Source: Serratia plymuthica NBRC 102599 | Lineage (GTDB): Bacteria; Pseudomonadota; Gammaproteobacteria; Enterobacterales; Enterobacteriaceae | Direction: 5' to 3' | DNA: 64,000 nucleotides | Assembly (NCBI RefSeq): GCF_001590925.1 | Contig: NZ_BCTU01000001.1 | Location: forward strand, 124,001-188,000 | Shown: in pieces, positions 16,035 through 24,310 of the stretch | How the letters are laid out: the number at the start of each line of letters is the position of its first letter | Position numbering within the stretch: position 1 is the stretch's first letter | The notes under the pieces: model-generated | What the model saw: only the letters and a program-made list of their open reading frames with translations | Told to the model about the DNA's origin: nothing | Databases searched by the model: none | Made by a program: the position numbers and the translations under genes

Positions 16035-17398
16035 TATTTTGCCTCAATGTTGTGGAGGTCCGCGTTGGCGTGCGGCGGTAAAGGTTTTTCCGGTTTCGGG
16101 GGAACGAGCACCTCAATCTTGCCGACCAGGAAGGTATACGCCAGCAGGCCCATTAGCGCGACGGCGGCGATATACCACATCGCATAGTGGAAGTTATTGG
16201 TGCGTTGCAAAATGACGCCAATGACGATCGGGCTGACGATGCCGGAAAGGTTGCCGCAGATGTTCAGGCAGCCGCCCATGGTGCCGATGAAATTGCGCGG
16301 GATCACATCGCTCCAGACCACCCAGCCCAAATTGGAGAAGGCGTTGGCGAAGAAGGCGATGGACAAAATGGCGATGGCGATCACCGGTTGGTCTTCGAAA
16401 AAGTTGACCAGGCAGATAATCATGGTCAGGAACAGGCCCGACATGACCGGCAGTTTACGGGCAAAGGTGCGGGACTTGCCCTTTTTCAGCAGCATATCGC
16501 TCAGCGTGCCGCCGCACAGCACGCCGGCCATCGCCATCAGGTAGGGGAAGGACGCGCCCAACCCGGCTTTGGCTATCGGCAGGTGCAGCCCTTTTTCCAG
16601 GTAAACGATAAACCAGGTCAGGAAGAAATAGAGCGTGGAGGAACAGGCGAACTGGGCGATGAACAATCCCCAAACGGTGCGCTGCCTGAGGAAAAAGGCG
16701 ATATCGCTCCAGCGCACTTTTTCGCTGACGTTAGCCTGGTTTTTGGAGCCGTAACCGCCACCTTCACGAATGTAATCCAGCTCCCGCTGATTGGTTTTGC
16801 GGCTGTGCTGCGGATCGCGGTAGGCGATCAACCAATAGATGCCGAACAAAATGCCGACGCCGCCAGACAGATAGAACGACATCTCCCAACCGTATTCCGC
16901 CACTATGTAGGAGAGCGCCGGGGTTAACAGCGCCAGACCGATATACTGCGCACTGGAGTAAATGGCCGTGGCGCGCGCACGCTCATGGTCGGGAAACCAA
17001 CTGGCGATGATCTTGGTGTTGGACGGGAAGGAAGGGGCTTCGGCAACGCCAATCAGCGCCCGGCAGGCCAGCAGCATCAGGAATGACGCGGTCGCGGTGG
17101 CGAATAAATGGTGCGAGGCAAACCCCATCATAAAGGTAAACAGGCTCCATAAAATAATGGCGCTGCCGTACAGAATGCGCGAGCCGATGCGATCCAGCAC
17201 GTAACCGACCGGGATCTGGCTGGCGGCGTAAAACCAGGTAAACATGGAAAACAGCAATCCCAACTGGGTGGCGCTGAGATCGAATTCGGACTGAATCTTG
17301 CTGCCGGCGACGGACAGGTTGGCCCGGTCCATATAATTTATTGCCGTGACGATAAACAACAGCGACAGAATAAAGAATCGCGACTTTGTTGCTTTCAT
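16034..17398 (-). CDS. MFS sugar-acid transporter (anion:cation symporter group)
   Basis: The 454-residue inner-membrane protein has 12 helices and the ACS-type pattern of GudP/GarP/ExuT-like carriers: NYMDRANLSVAG after helix 1, GYVLDRIGSR between helices 2 and 3, and LIGVAEAPSFPSNTKIIASW. It lies between two sugar-acid dehydrogenase genes, so idonate, gluconate or a related hexonate is the likely substrate. Ninety-eight bases separate it from the SDR gene upstream. Confidence 0.85.
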   Translation of the reverse strand: MKATKSRFFILSLLFIVTAINYMDRANLSVAGSKIQSEFDLSATQLGLLFSMFTWFYAASQIPVGYVLDRIGSRILYGSAIILWSLFTFMMGFASHHLFATATASFLMLLACRALIGVAEAPSFPSNTKIIASWFPDHERARATAIYSSAQYIGLALLTPALSYIVAEYGWEMSFYLSGGVGILFGIYWLIAYRDPQHSRKTNQRELDYIREGGGYGSKNQANVSEKVRWSDIAFFLRQRTVWGLFIAQFACSSTLYFFLTWFIVYLEKGLHLPIAKAGLGASFPYLMAMAGVLCGGTLSDMLLKKGKSRTFARKLPVMSGLFLTMIICLVNFFEDQPVIAIAILSIAFFANAFSNLGWVVWSDVIPRNFIGTMGGCLNICGNLSGIVSPIVIGVILQRTNNFHYAMWYIAAVALMGLLAYTFLVGKIEVLVPPKPEKPLPPHANADLHNIEAK

Positions 17399-17496
17399 TT
17401 TTTTGTCCTGGTGAGTGACTTGTTTTTATAGGTTTTTTGGGTACAGAGGCGGTATGCCCGCCGTGGGCAAATACGCATTCGGAGGCTGTGGGAAAA

Positions 17497-18264
17497 TTAC
17501 AACACGGCAAGCCAACCGCCATCGACGTAAATGATTTGCCCGTTAACGTAATTCGACGCGTCGGAAGCCAGATAGACGGCGGTGCCGATCAACTCCTCCG
17601 GTTTGCCCCAGCGCTTTGAGGGATTGCTGGCTTTCACCCAGCTGTCGAAGGCTGGGTTGTCAACCAGCGCGGCATTCATATCGGTCAGAATATAACCTGG
17701 GCCAATGGCATTGGACTGAATGTTAAATTCGGCCCATTCGGCCGCCATTGAGCAGGTCAGCATCTTGATGCCGCCCTTGGCGGCGGTATAAGGCGCTACC
17801 GTCGCACGGGCCGCCTGGCTGGTCAGCGAGCCGATATTGATGATTTTTCCGCCCTTGCCGCGGGCGATCATCCGCTTTGCGGCGGCACGGGCAACGATAA
17901 AGGCGCTGGTCAGGTTGGTATCGAGCACGCGTTGCCACTGCGCCAATTCCAGATCGACCAGCGGTTTGCGATATTGAATGCCGGCGTTGTTGATCACGAT
18001 GTCGACTTCGACGTGCTCCCGATCGAGCTGGCTGAATACCGCTTCAATGGCTTGTTCATCGGTCACGTCAAAAGCAAAACCGCGTGCCCGGTGGCCTTGC
18101 GATTGCAAGCGTTCGACCGCTGCCTGTACCGTCGCGGGTTGGGTGCCGTTAAGGATAACGGCGGCACCGGCCGCCGCCAGCCCCTCAGCGTAGGAAAAAC
18201 CTAATCCGCGGGTGGAACCGGTCACCAGCGCCGTTTTCCCCGTTAAATCAAACAGAGCAGACAT
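17497..18264 (-). CDS. idnO: Gluconate 5-dehydrogenase-like short-chain dehydrogenase
   Basis: The 255-residue SDR shows the NAD(P) motif TGSTRGLG (residues about 16-23), NNAG near 90, the catalytic Ser (GSLTSQ) and YTAAK near 158-162, all in the spacing of IdnO. IdnO reduces 5-ketogluconate to gluconate, the step after IdnD, which is encoded two genes on. It is first in the minus-strand operon and divergent from the dehydratase gene at 18621. Confidence 0.82.
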   Translation of the reverse strand: MSALFDLTGKTALVTGSTRGLGFSYAEGLAAAGAAVILNGTQPATVQAAVERLQSQGHRARGFAFDVTDEQAIEAVFSQLDREHVEVDIVINNAGIQYRKPLVDLELAQWQRVLDTNLTSAFIVARAAAKRMIARGKGGKIINIGSLTSQAARATVAPYTAAKGGIKMLTCSMAAEWAEFNIQSNAIGPGYILTDMNAALVDNPAFDSWVKASNPSKRWGKPEELIGTAVYLASDASNYVNGQIIYVDGGWLAVL

Positions 18265-18344
18265 ATCAACCCCTTATGGTTGGTTAAATGATCCTGATGC
18301 CTGCCGGGCCGTTAGGGGCATTATACGAAATGTTGCACCAACAG

Positions 18345-18356
18345 CTTGTATGACAT
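18345..18356. promoter_or_regulatory. Shared regulator word CTTGTATGACAT, copy 1
   Basis: This 12-mer recurs in reverse orientation at 20829-20840 upstream of the second MFS gene. It resembles the FadR-type half-palindrome TNGTNNNACNA. Confidence 0.45.
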
Positions 18357-18578
18357 CATTCATATTAAAATTGCGGTAAGCCTTGATGGAAATCAATGCG
18401 GTTAAACGGTTTTTGAAACTTCGATCACAAAAGAAAATTTCATTGTGGGAAGGGTTTATTTTAAATTGCATATAAAACAATTAGTTATTTTGTCTGTGTT
18501 TTACAGTATGACGCAGCGCACATAATTTTTAATTGGCGCTTTAGGGCTTGCGTCATCGGTGATATAAGTTTCTCCATC

Positions 18579-18594
18579 TTGTAGGACAACTTAT
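18579..18594. promoter_or_regulatory. Candidate GntR/FadR operator upstream of the dehydratase gene
   Basis: TTGTAGGACAACTTAT contains the palindrome TTGT-AGG-ACAA, which fits the FadR-group consensus TNGTNNNACNA. The same 16 bases occur in reverse at 20645-20660, just ahead of the GntR gene. The site lies 27 bases before the GTG start. Confidence 0.65.
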
Positions 18595-18620
18595 AAGTTT
18601 TACGATCAAAGGAGTTTCCA

Positions 18621-19874
18621 GTGGGCAATCTAAAAATCACCGGCGTGAAAACCATTCTCACCGCCCCAGGCGGCATCGATCTGGCGGTAGTGAAGGTAGA
18701 GACCAACCAACCGGGGCTGTATGGGCTGGGGTGCGCGACCTTCACCCAACGCATACATGCGGTGAAAACGGCAATTGACGACTACATGGCGCCGTTTTTA
18801 ATCGGTAAGGATCCGGCGCGGATCGAAGATATCTGGCAATCCGCCTGCGTAAGCGGTTACTGGCGCAGCGGGCCGATCATGAATAATGCGCTGTCCGGCG
18901 TCGACATGGCGCTGTGGGATATCAAAGGCAAGGTCGCCGGTTTACCGGTGTATGAACTGCTGGGGGGCCAGTGTCGCGATGGTATACCGCTGTATTGCCA
19001 CACCGATGGCAGCGATGAGTTCGAGGTGGAAGACAACATTCGTGCGCGTATGGAAGAGGGTTACCAATACGTGCGTTGCCAAATGGGGATGTACGGCGGG
19101 GCGGGGACGGATGACCTGAAGCTGATCGCCACTCAGTTGGCGCGGGCAAAAAACATTCAACCCAAACGTTCGCCGCGCAGCAGCACGCCGGGCATTTATT
19201 TTGATCCGGATGCCTACGTGAGAAGCGTGCCGCGTCTGTTTGAACATTTGCGCGACAAGCTGGGGTTCGGCATCGAGTTTATCCATGATGTGCATGAGCG
19301 GGTGACGCCGATCGCGGCCATTCAACTGGCTAAAACGCTGGAACAGTACCAACTGTTTTATCTGGAAGATCCGGTGGCGCCGGAAAATATCGATTGGTTG
19401 AAAATGTTGCGCCAACAGTCCTCTACGCCGATCTCAATGGGGGAGTTGTTTACCAACGTCAATGACTGGAGAACGCTGATTACCCACAATCTGATCGATT
19501 ACATCCGCTGTCACGTCAGCACCATCGGCGGCATAACCCCGGCGAAAAAACTGGCGACGCTGAGTGAAATCCACGGGGTACGCACCGCATGGCATGGGCC
19601 GGGGGATATTTCTCCGGTTGGCGTAGCGGCTAACCTGCACCTGGACATGAGCCTCACCAATTTCGGTATTCAAGAGTACACGCCAATGAATGACGCGCTG
19701 CGCGAGGTGTTCACCGGTTGCCCGGACATTGAGCGGGGTTATGCCTACCTGAGCGATCGCCCAGGGTTGGGCATAGATATCGATGAGAAAAAAGCGGCGC
19801 AGTACCCGTGCATCGGCGGGATCCCGTCCTGGACGCTGGCGCGCACGCCGGACGGCACGGCATCCCGGCCTTAA
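18621..19874 (+). CDS. D-mannonate dehydratase-like enolase-superfamily enzyme (RspA/ManD)
   Basis: The 417-residue enzyme belongs to the mandelate-racemase branch of the enolase superfamily. Motifs are GPIMNNALSGVDMALWDIKGK, CHTDGSDE, FIHDVHERVTP (metal ligand Asp and the general acid His) and LEDPVAPEN (metal Glu). Such proteins dehydrate D-mannonate or D-gluconate to 2-keto-3-deoxygluconate, with rates that vary widely. Translation begins at GTG 18621 after GGAG. The genes around it for idonate/gluconate dehydrogenases and a FadR-type regulator support a hexonate pathway. Confidence 0.85.
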   Translation: MGNLKITGVKTILTAPGGIDLAVVKVETNQPGLYGLGCATFTQRIHAVKTAIDDYMAPFLIGKDPARIEDIWQSACVSGYWRSGPIMNNALSGVDMALWDIKGKVAGLPVYELLGGQCRDGIPLYCHTDGSDEFEVEDNIRARMEEGYQYVRCQMGMYGGAGTDDLKLIATQLARAKNIQPKRSPRSSTPGIYFDPDAYVRSVPRLFEHLRDKLGFGIEFIHDVHERVTPIAAIQLAKTLEQYQLFYLEDPVAPENIDWLKMLRQQSSTPISMGELFTNVNDWRTLITHNLIDYIRCHVSTIGGITPAKKLATLSEIHGVRTAWHGPGDISPVGVAANLHLDMSLTNFGIQEYTPMNDALREVFTGCPDIERGYAYLSDRPGLGIDIDEKKAAQYPCIGGIPSWTLARTPDGTASRP

Positions 19875-19875
19875 C

Positions 19876-19915
19876 CTCGCTTGAGGGCGCATTTATTGCG
19901 CCCTTTGCAAGCGAG
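19876..19915. terminator. Bidirectional terminator between convergent genes
   Basis: An outer stem CTCGCTTG/CAAGCGAG encloses an inner stem GGGCGCA-TTTAT-TGCGCCC followed by TTT. It sits exactly between the dehydratase stop and the GntR stop. Confidence 0.75.
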
Positions 19916-20632
19916 CTACTCGCTGCCCGATGCCGTCTTCTTGAGTTTTTCGATGGCGATGACGTTCTCCGCCATCGCCTCATTGAGCACCGCAACGGCG
20001 GTAGAAGAGTCGCGGTTCTTAATCGCCATAAACACCTTGATGTGCGCCTCGACGCTTTCCAGCGAGATGCCCAGTGCCCGGTTCAGTTCTTCCAGATAGT
20101 AGTAATAGGTGTCTTTGATCGAGTGCATCACGTTGTAGAACACTTTGTTCTGCGACGCTTTGGCGATCGCGAGATGAAACTCGAAATCGGCCTGGGAATA
20201 CTTCTTGTAATCGTCTTTGTTGACCAGCATGCGGTTCAGCGCCTGTTCCAGCGCGGTGATGTCTTCCGGTGTGGCGTTTAATACCGCCAGCTCCATGCAT
20301 TTGAACTCTACCGTTTGGCGGAACACCATCATGTCGTGAAACTCTTCACGGCTGAGGTGCATGATGGGTTGCTGTTCGTTGAACAGGTTTTGCGGATTGA
20401 GGTGTTTGGCGACGAAGCTGCCTTTGCCCTGATGGGTCACCACAATGCCCAAATCGCGCAGCCGCTGCACCGCGCTGCGAATGCTGACCCGGCTGACGTT
20501 GAAAGAGGCGGTCAGTTCGGCTTCTGAAGGCAGTTTGCTCCCCGGCGGCCAACTGCCGTCCAACAGTTTTTCTTTGATTTGTTCGTAAACCGCGTTGACC
20601 ACGTTGTGTTTTTGGATTGATTGAAGACTCAT
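19916..20632 (-). CDS. GntR/FadR-type regulator of the sugar-acid cluster
   Basis: The 238-residue protein has a winged HTH (KLPSEAELTASFNVSRVSIRSAVQRL, given in parts, about residues 30-58) and a helical FCD ligand domain with the metal-binding histidine pattern (FHLAIAKAS, and the segment VEAHIKVFMAI). I chose the ATG at 20632; the open frame runs 25 codons further but without homology. Its own putative operator (20645-20660) is 13 bases upstream, so it is probably autoregulated. Confidence 0.88.
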   Translation of the reverse strand: MSLQSIQKHNVVNAVYEQIKEKLLDGSWPPGSKLPSEAELTASFNVSRVSIRSAVQRLRDLGIVVTHQGKGSFVAKHLNPQNLFNEQQPIMHLSREEFHDMMVFRQTVEFKCMELAVLNATPEDITALEQALNRMLVNKDDYKKYSQADFEFHLAIAKASQNKVFYNVMHSIKDTYYYYLEELNRALGISLESVEAHIKVFMAIKNRDSSTAVAVLNEAMAENVIAIEKLKKTASGSE

Positions 20633-20644
20633 GATATCCGTCGC

Positions 20645-20660
20645 ATAAGTTGTCCTACAA
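20645..20660. promoter_or_regulatory. Candidate operator upstream of the GntR gene
   Basis: ATAAGTTGTCCTACAA is the exact reverse complement of the 16-mer at 18579-18594. The core is TTGT-AGG-ACAA. Confidence 0.65.
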
Positions 20661-20828
20661 CATGCCTGTGGTATAGCACGCCGCGCTACAGGTGTGAAGT
20701 TTTTCACCGCATTTTTGCGTGGCTGGACCCAGCCAAGGCGTCATAAATTTATTTTGTGATCGCCATTTCAATTTACGGTACTGGCGATTGATTGCGGTGC
20801 AATAGTGATTCATTTTTGATCTTGAAGG

Positions 20829-20854
20829 ATGTCATACAAGTAATGGTATGACAT
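20829..20854. promoter_or_regulatory. Inverted repeat upstream of the MFS gene
   Basis: ATGTCATAC (20829-20837) and GTATGACAT (20846-20854) form a perfect 9-base inverted repeat with an 8-base spacer. Its left arm plus AAG is the reverse complement of the word at 18345-18356. It lies 84 bases ahead of the transporter gene. Confidence 0.55.
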
Positions 20855-20937
20855 GTGGTTTTTTAAAATGATAAACAGAAAAGCCCTGTCTGCCCGTATG
20901 GACCGGTATTCATTAAACCTCCCTTGGGAAAACTCAC

Positions 20938-22233
20938 ATGAACATCAATTTACCCGTCAAACTGGCGCCAATCCGCTGGCGAAAGCTTATCCCACTGGCT
21001 TTTATCACCTATAGCCTGGCCTACCTTGATCGCGCCAACTACGGTTTTGGCGCAGCGGCAGGGCTGGCACAGGATCTCAATATTACGCCCGGCATGTCGT
21101 CACTGCTGGGAGCCTTGTTCTTCCTCGGTTATTTCTTTTTCCAGGTGCCTGGCGGCATTTACGCCGAGAAACGCAGCGCGAAGGCGCTGATTTTTGGGAG
21201 TCTGGTGCTGTGGGGGATTTTGGCCACGGCCACCGGCTTGGTCAGCAATGTGGCGACCTTGGCCGTTATCCGCTTCCTGCTCGGGGTGGCGGAGAGTGTC
21301 GTGATGCCGGCGATGTTGGTATTCCTCAGCCATTGGTTTACCAAGCAGGAGAGGTCGAAAGCCAATACCTTCCTGTTCCTGGGTAACCCCATCACCGTGC
21401 TGTGGATGTCGATCCTGTCCGGTTATTTGGTCGATGCCTTCGGCTGGCGCGGCATGTTCATCATTGAAGGGGTGCCGGCGATTATCTGGGCGGCAATCTG
21501 GTGGGTAATATTTGTCGATCGGCCAAAAGATGCCGCTTGGCTCAGCGAGCAGGAAAAAGCCGATCTCGAGGCTGCGCTGGCCGCTGAACAGACTGGCATG
21601 CAACCGATTAAAAATTACGGTGAGGCATTCCGTTCCCGCAAGGTTTTGGCGCTGTCGTTTATTCATTTCTTCTGGAATATCGGCATGTACGGTTTCATCA
21701 TGTGGCTGCCGTCGATTTTGAAAACGGCCTCCGGCATGGGCATCGTCGCTACCGGCTGGTTATCCGCCGCGCCCTATCTGCTGGCGGTGCCGCTCATGCT
21801 CAGTGCATCCTACTTCTCTGATAAATATCAGCAACGCAAACCGGTAGTGCTGCTGTTCCTGGGATTGGGCGCGGTATGTTTTTGCGCGTCCTTCACGCTC
21901 GGAGCCCATCATTTCTGGCTGTCTTATGTGCTGCTGGTAATAGCCGGCGGGGCGATGTATACGCCGTACGGCCCGTTCTTTGCGGCGATCCCGGAGTTGC
22001 TGCCGCGGAACGTGATGGCGGGGGCAATGGCATTCATCGTGAGTTTCGGCGCATTGGGGTCATTTGTTGGCGCCTGGATTGTCGGCTATCTCAATGGCGT
22101 TACGCAGGGGCCGCAGGCGTCTTACGTCTTTATGGGCACGTCGCTGATTATCGCGGTGGCGCTGACGGCGCTGACCCGTTTCTCCAACCCGGCGCCGCGG
22201 ATTGGCGCGCCTGACGCCGCGGCCTGCCGATAA
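20938..22233 (+). CDS. MFS transporter, ACS group
   Basis: The 431-residue inner-membrane protein has 12 helices with TYSLAYLDRANYGFGAAAG at the N-terminus, GGIYAEKRSAK between helices 2 and 3, and LLGVAESVVMPAMLVFLSHWF. This is the pattern of carboxylate/sugar-acid symporters. The shared operator-like word upstream and the position next to the GntR gene place it in the same regulon as the dehydratase. A 9-base-pair hairpin (22237-22269) follows the stop. Confidence 0.85.
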   Translation: MNINLPVKLAPIRWRKLIPLAFITYSLAYLDRANYGFGAAAGLAQDLNITPGMSSLLGALFFLGYFFFQVPGGIYAEKRSAKALIFGSLVLWGILATATGLVSNVATLAVIRFLLGVAESVVMPAMLVFLSHWFTKQERSKANTFLFLGNPITVLWMSILSGYLVDAFGWRGMFIIEGVPAIIWAAIWWVIFVDRPKDAAWLSEQEKADLEAALAAEQTGMQPIKNYGEAFRSRKVLALSFIHFFWNIGMYGFIMWLPSILKTASGMGIVATGWLSAAPYLLAVPLMLSASYFSDKYQQRKPVVLLFLGLGAVCFCASFTLGAHHFWLSYVLLVIAGGAMYTPYGPFFAAIPELLPRNVMAGAMAFIVSFGALGSFVGAWIVGYLNGVTQGPQASYVFMGTSLIIAVALTALTRFSNPAPRIGAPDAAACR

Positions 22234-22236
22234 GGT

Positions 22237-22269
22237 CAGGCCGGGTGGTCATTTCGCCAGCCCGGCCTG
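22237..22269. terminator. Hairpin after the MFS gene
   Basis: CAGGCCGGG (22237-22245) pairs perfectly with CCCGGCCTG (22261-22269) around 15 bases. It overlaps the last codons of the small minus-strand gene at 22249. No clear T-run. Confidence 0.45.
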
Positions 22270-22497
22270 TCGCAGCTGGGTGCAGAAAGCGCATTGGCAT
22301 CCGGCCTGCGGCAATGCTGCGCAGGTGCCGATGTTGATCGCCTGCGCATCCATCGCGTGAAAACCATAGAACATGGTCTCGAGGTTACTTTCCGCCGCAC
22401 GCGCCTGTTCTGGCTGCGGTTCCGGCACCTTCGACTGAAACGCGGCCGCCCGCCCGGCCAGCAGGCCAAGGAACAGCAGCGAGAGTTGAATTTTCAT
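22249..22497 (-). CDS. Small secreted cysteine-rich protein, unknown function
   Basis: The 82-residue protein begins MKIQLSLLFLGLLAGRAAA, a signal peptide of about 19 residues. The mature part is acidic then ends in a cysteine cluster C-x7-C-x-C-x2-C (TCAALPQAGCQCAFC). A good ribosome site AGGAGAGCCAGG precedes the ATG. I do not recognise the family. The cysteines could form disulfides in the periplasm or bind metal. It is divergent from the ABC transporter operon at 22675. Confidence 0.65.
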   Translation of the reverse strand: MKIQLSLLFLGLLAGRAAAFQSKVPEPQPEQARAAESNLETMFYGFHAMDAQAINIGTCAALPQAGCQCAFCTQLRQAGLAK

Positions 22498-22674
22498 CCT
22501 GGCTCTCCTGATTTTAGTTTTTGATACACTATAACATTACCTCTATTCTGCCAAGCCAGAGCGCCTTGTGCGTTTTCCACCCTTGGTTAGCGAAATTAGT
22601 TCGTTCAACTCCCCGCCGATTTGGTTTGTTATCTCACCCATAACGTTCCGAAATAAAGAAGGCGTGGCAAATCT

Positions 22675-24300
22675 ATGTTTAAGTTCTCTTTCAACACATT
22701 AACCGGCGGGATAACAGTGGCATTGGGCCTGGCGGCGAGCGTTCATCCGGCGCTGGCGGCGGTGCAGGGCGGCACGCTGGTCTACCTGGAACAGCAGGCG
22801 CACACCAACCTTTACCCGCCCTCCGGCGGTTTCTACCCCAACGGCGGTATCCTCAACCAGATCACCGACAAACTGACCTATCAGAACCCGAAAACGCTGG
22901 AGATTGAGCCGTGGATCGCCGAATCCTGGAGCAGCAACGCCGATAAAACCGAATACACCTTCAAGCTGCGTCCGGGCGTCACCTTCTCCGATGGCACGCC
23001 GCTGGACGCCAACGCGGCGGCGAAGAATTTTGATACCTACGGTCTGGGCAATAAAGACAAACGCCTGCCGGTGTCGGAGGTGATCAACAACTATGACCGC
23101 AGCGAAGTGATCGACCCGCTGACCGTCAAATTTTACTTCAAACGTTCATCGCCGGGCTTCCTGCAGGGCACCGCCACCATCGGCTCGGGGCTGGTGTCCC
23201 TCGGCACCCTGAACCGCAGTTACGACGAACTCGGCGACGCGCGCCATATCATCGGCTCCGGCCCGTTCGTGGTCAGCGGCGAAACGCTGGGGCGCGAAGT
23301 GGATCTCAGCGTACGCAAGGACTACACCTGGGGGCCGGCCAAACTGGCGCAGCAGGGGCGCGCCAATCTCGACGGCATCAAGGTGATCGTCACCGGTGAA
23401 GACAGCGTGCGCATTGGCGCGTTGCAGGCCGGTCAGGCGGACTTTATTCGCCAAATTCAGGCTTATGACGAGAAGCAGACGCAGGATCAGGGGTTCACGA
23501 TTTACGCCGCCCCGACGCGTGGCGTTAACGACAGCGTCGCCTTCCGGCCGGACAACCCGCTGGTGAGCGACCTGCGGGTGCGCCAGGCGCTGCTGCATGC
23601 CACCGACAGCAAGCAAATCGTCGAGACGCTGTTCTCCGCCAATTACCCGCAGGCCAAATCGGTCATCGCCTCGTCCGCCGCCGGTTTTGTCGATCTGTCC
23701 GACAAGCTGAAGTTCGATCCGCAGTTAGCCAACCGTCTGCTGGATGAAGCCGGCTGGAAAAAGGGCAGCGACGGCCTGCGCGAGAAAGAGGGCAAAAAAC
23801 TGCTGCTGAATGTGTATGAATCCCTGCCGCAGCCACAGAACAAGGCGGTGTTGCAGCTGGTTTCGCAGCAGTGGGGCAAGGTGGGGGCGCGGCTGAACAT
23901 CCTGGCCGGCGACGCCGGCAGCCGGGTAGCGGATAACCTCGATCCGCAGAAAACCCCGGCGACGGTGGTGGAAGTGGGCCGCGCCGATCCCGACGTGATT
24001 AAAAGCCAGTTCTACCCGACTAACCGCGATGCGCTGCTGCAAAAAGGCGGCAGCGGCAAGAACAGCCAATTCAGCGATGACAAGCTGAACGCGCTGCTGC
24101 TGGGCATCGCTTCCGAAGTCGATGCGCAAAAACGCCTGCAAATCGCCGGCGAGGCGCAAAACTACCTGCTCGATCAGGCCTATGTGATCCCGTTCTTTGA
24201 GGAGCCGCAGGTGTTTGCCGGCGCGCCTTATCTGAAGGGCGTCAGTTTTGAAGCGGTCGGCCGCCCGAGTTTCTATGGCGCCTGGTTAGAGAAACATTAA
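22675..24300 (+). CDS. ABC transporter substrate-binding protein, family 5
   Basis: The 541-residue periplasmic protein has a signal peptide ending AALA (about residue 27) and the SBP_bac_5 layout of oligopeptide/nickel-type binders: WIAESW, TFKLRPGVTFSDGTPLDA, GSGPFVV and VRQALLHATD. It feeds the two permeases and double ATPase encoded next. The same set is found with luciferase-like monooxygenase and CMD-domain genes in Klebsiella (the KPN_01854-01858 type group), whose substrate is not known. Start chosen at the ATG before the signal peptide; the ribosome site AAGAAGG is somewhat distant. Confidence 0.88.
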   Translation: MFKFSFNTLTGGITVALGLAASVHPALAAVQGGTLVYLEQQAHTNLYPPSGGFYPNGGILNQITDKLTYQNPKTLEIEPWIAESWSSNADKTEYTFKLRPGVTFSDGTPLDANAAAKNFDTYGLGNKDKRLPVSEVINNYDRSEVIDPLTVKFYFKRSSPGFLQGTATIGSGLVSLGTLNRSYDELGDARHIIGSGPFVVSGETLGREVDLSVRKDYTWGPAKLAQQGRANLDGIKVIVTGEDSVRIGALQAGQADFIRQIQAYDEKQTQDQGFTIYAAPTRGVNDSVAFRPDNPLVSDLRVRQALLHATDSKQIVETLFSANYPQAKSVIASSAAGFVDLSDKLKFDPQLANRLLDEAGWKKGSDGLREKEGKKLLLNVYESLPQPQNKAVLQLVSQQWGKVGARLNILAGDAGSRVADNLDPQKTPATVVEVGRADPDVIKSQFYPTNRDALLQKGGSGKNSQFSDDKLNALLLGIASEVDAQKRLQIAGEAQNYLLDQAYVIPFFEEPQVFAGAPYLKGVSFEAVGRPSFYGAWLEKH

Positions 24301-24310
24301 GGAGGCCACG

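Larger units (their letters stand above)
18265..18620. promoter_or_regulatory. Divergent promoter region of the sugar-acid regulon
   Basis: This 356-base AT-rich region must drive both the SDR operon (minus) and the dehydratase gene (plus). It contains the word CTTGTATGACAT at 18345-18356 and TTGTAGGACAACTTAT at 18579-18594, both repeated upstream of other genes of the cluster. It also has TTGAT-GGAA-ATCAA (around 18382-18395) and a TGAAA-N6-TCACA CRP-like sequence (around 18416-18431). No gene is seen in it. Confidence 0.6.

Noticed and set aside
22498-22674. Search for a sigma-54 promoter ahead of the ABC operon
   Set aside because: No GG-N10-GC pair with TGGC/TTGC-like context was found, so I do not extend the sigma-54 regulon to it.
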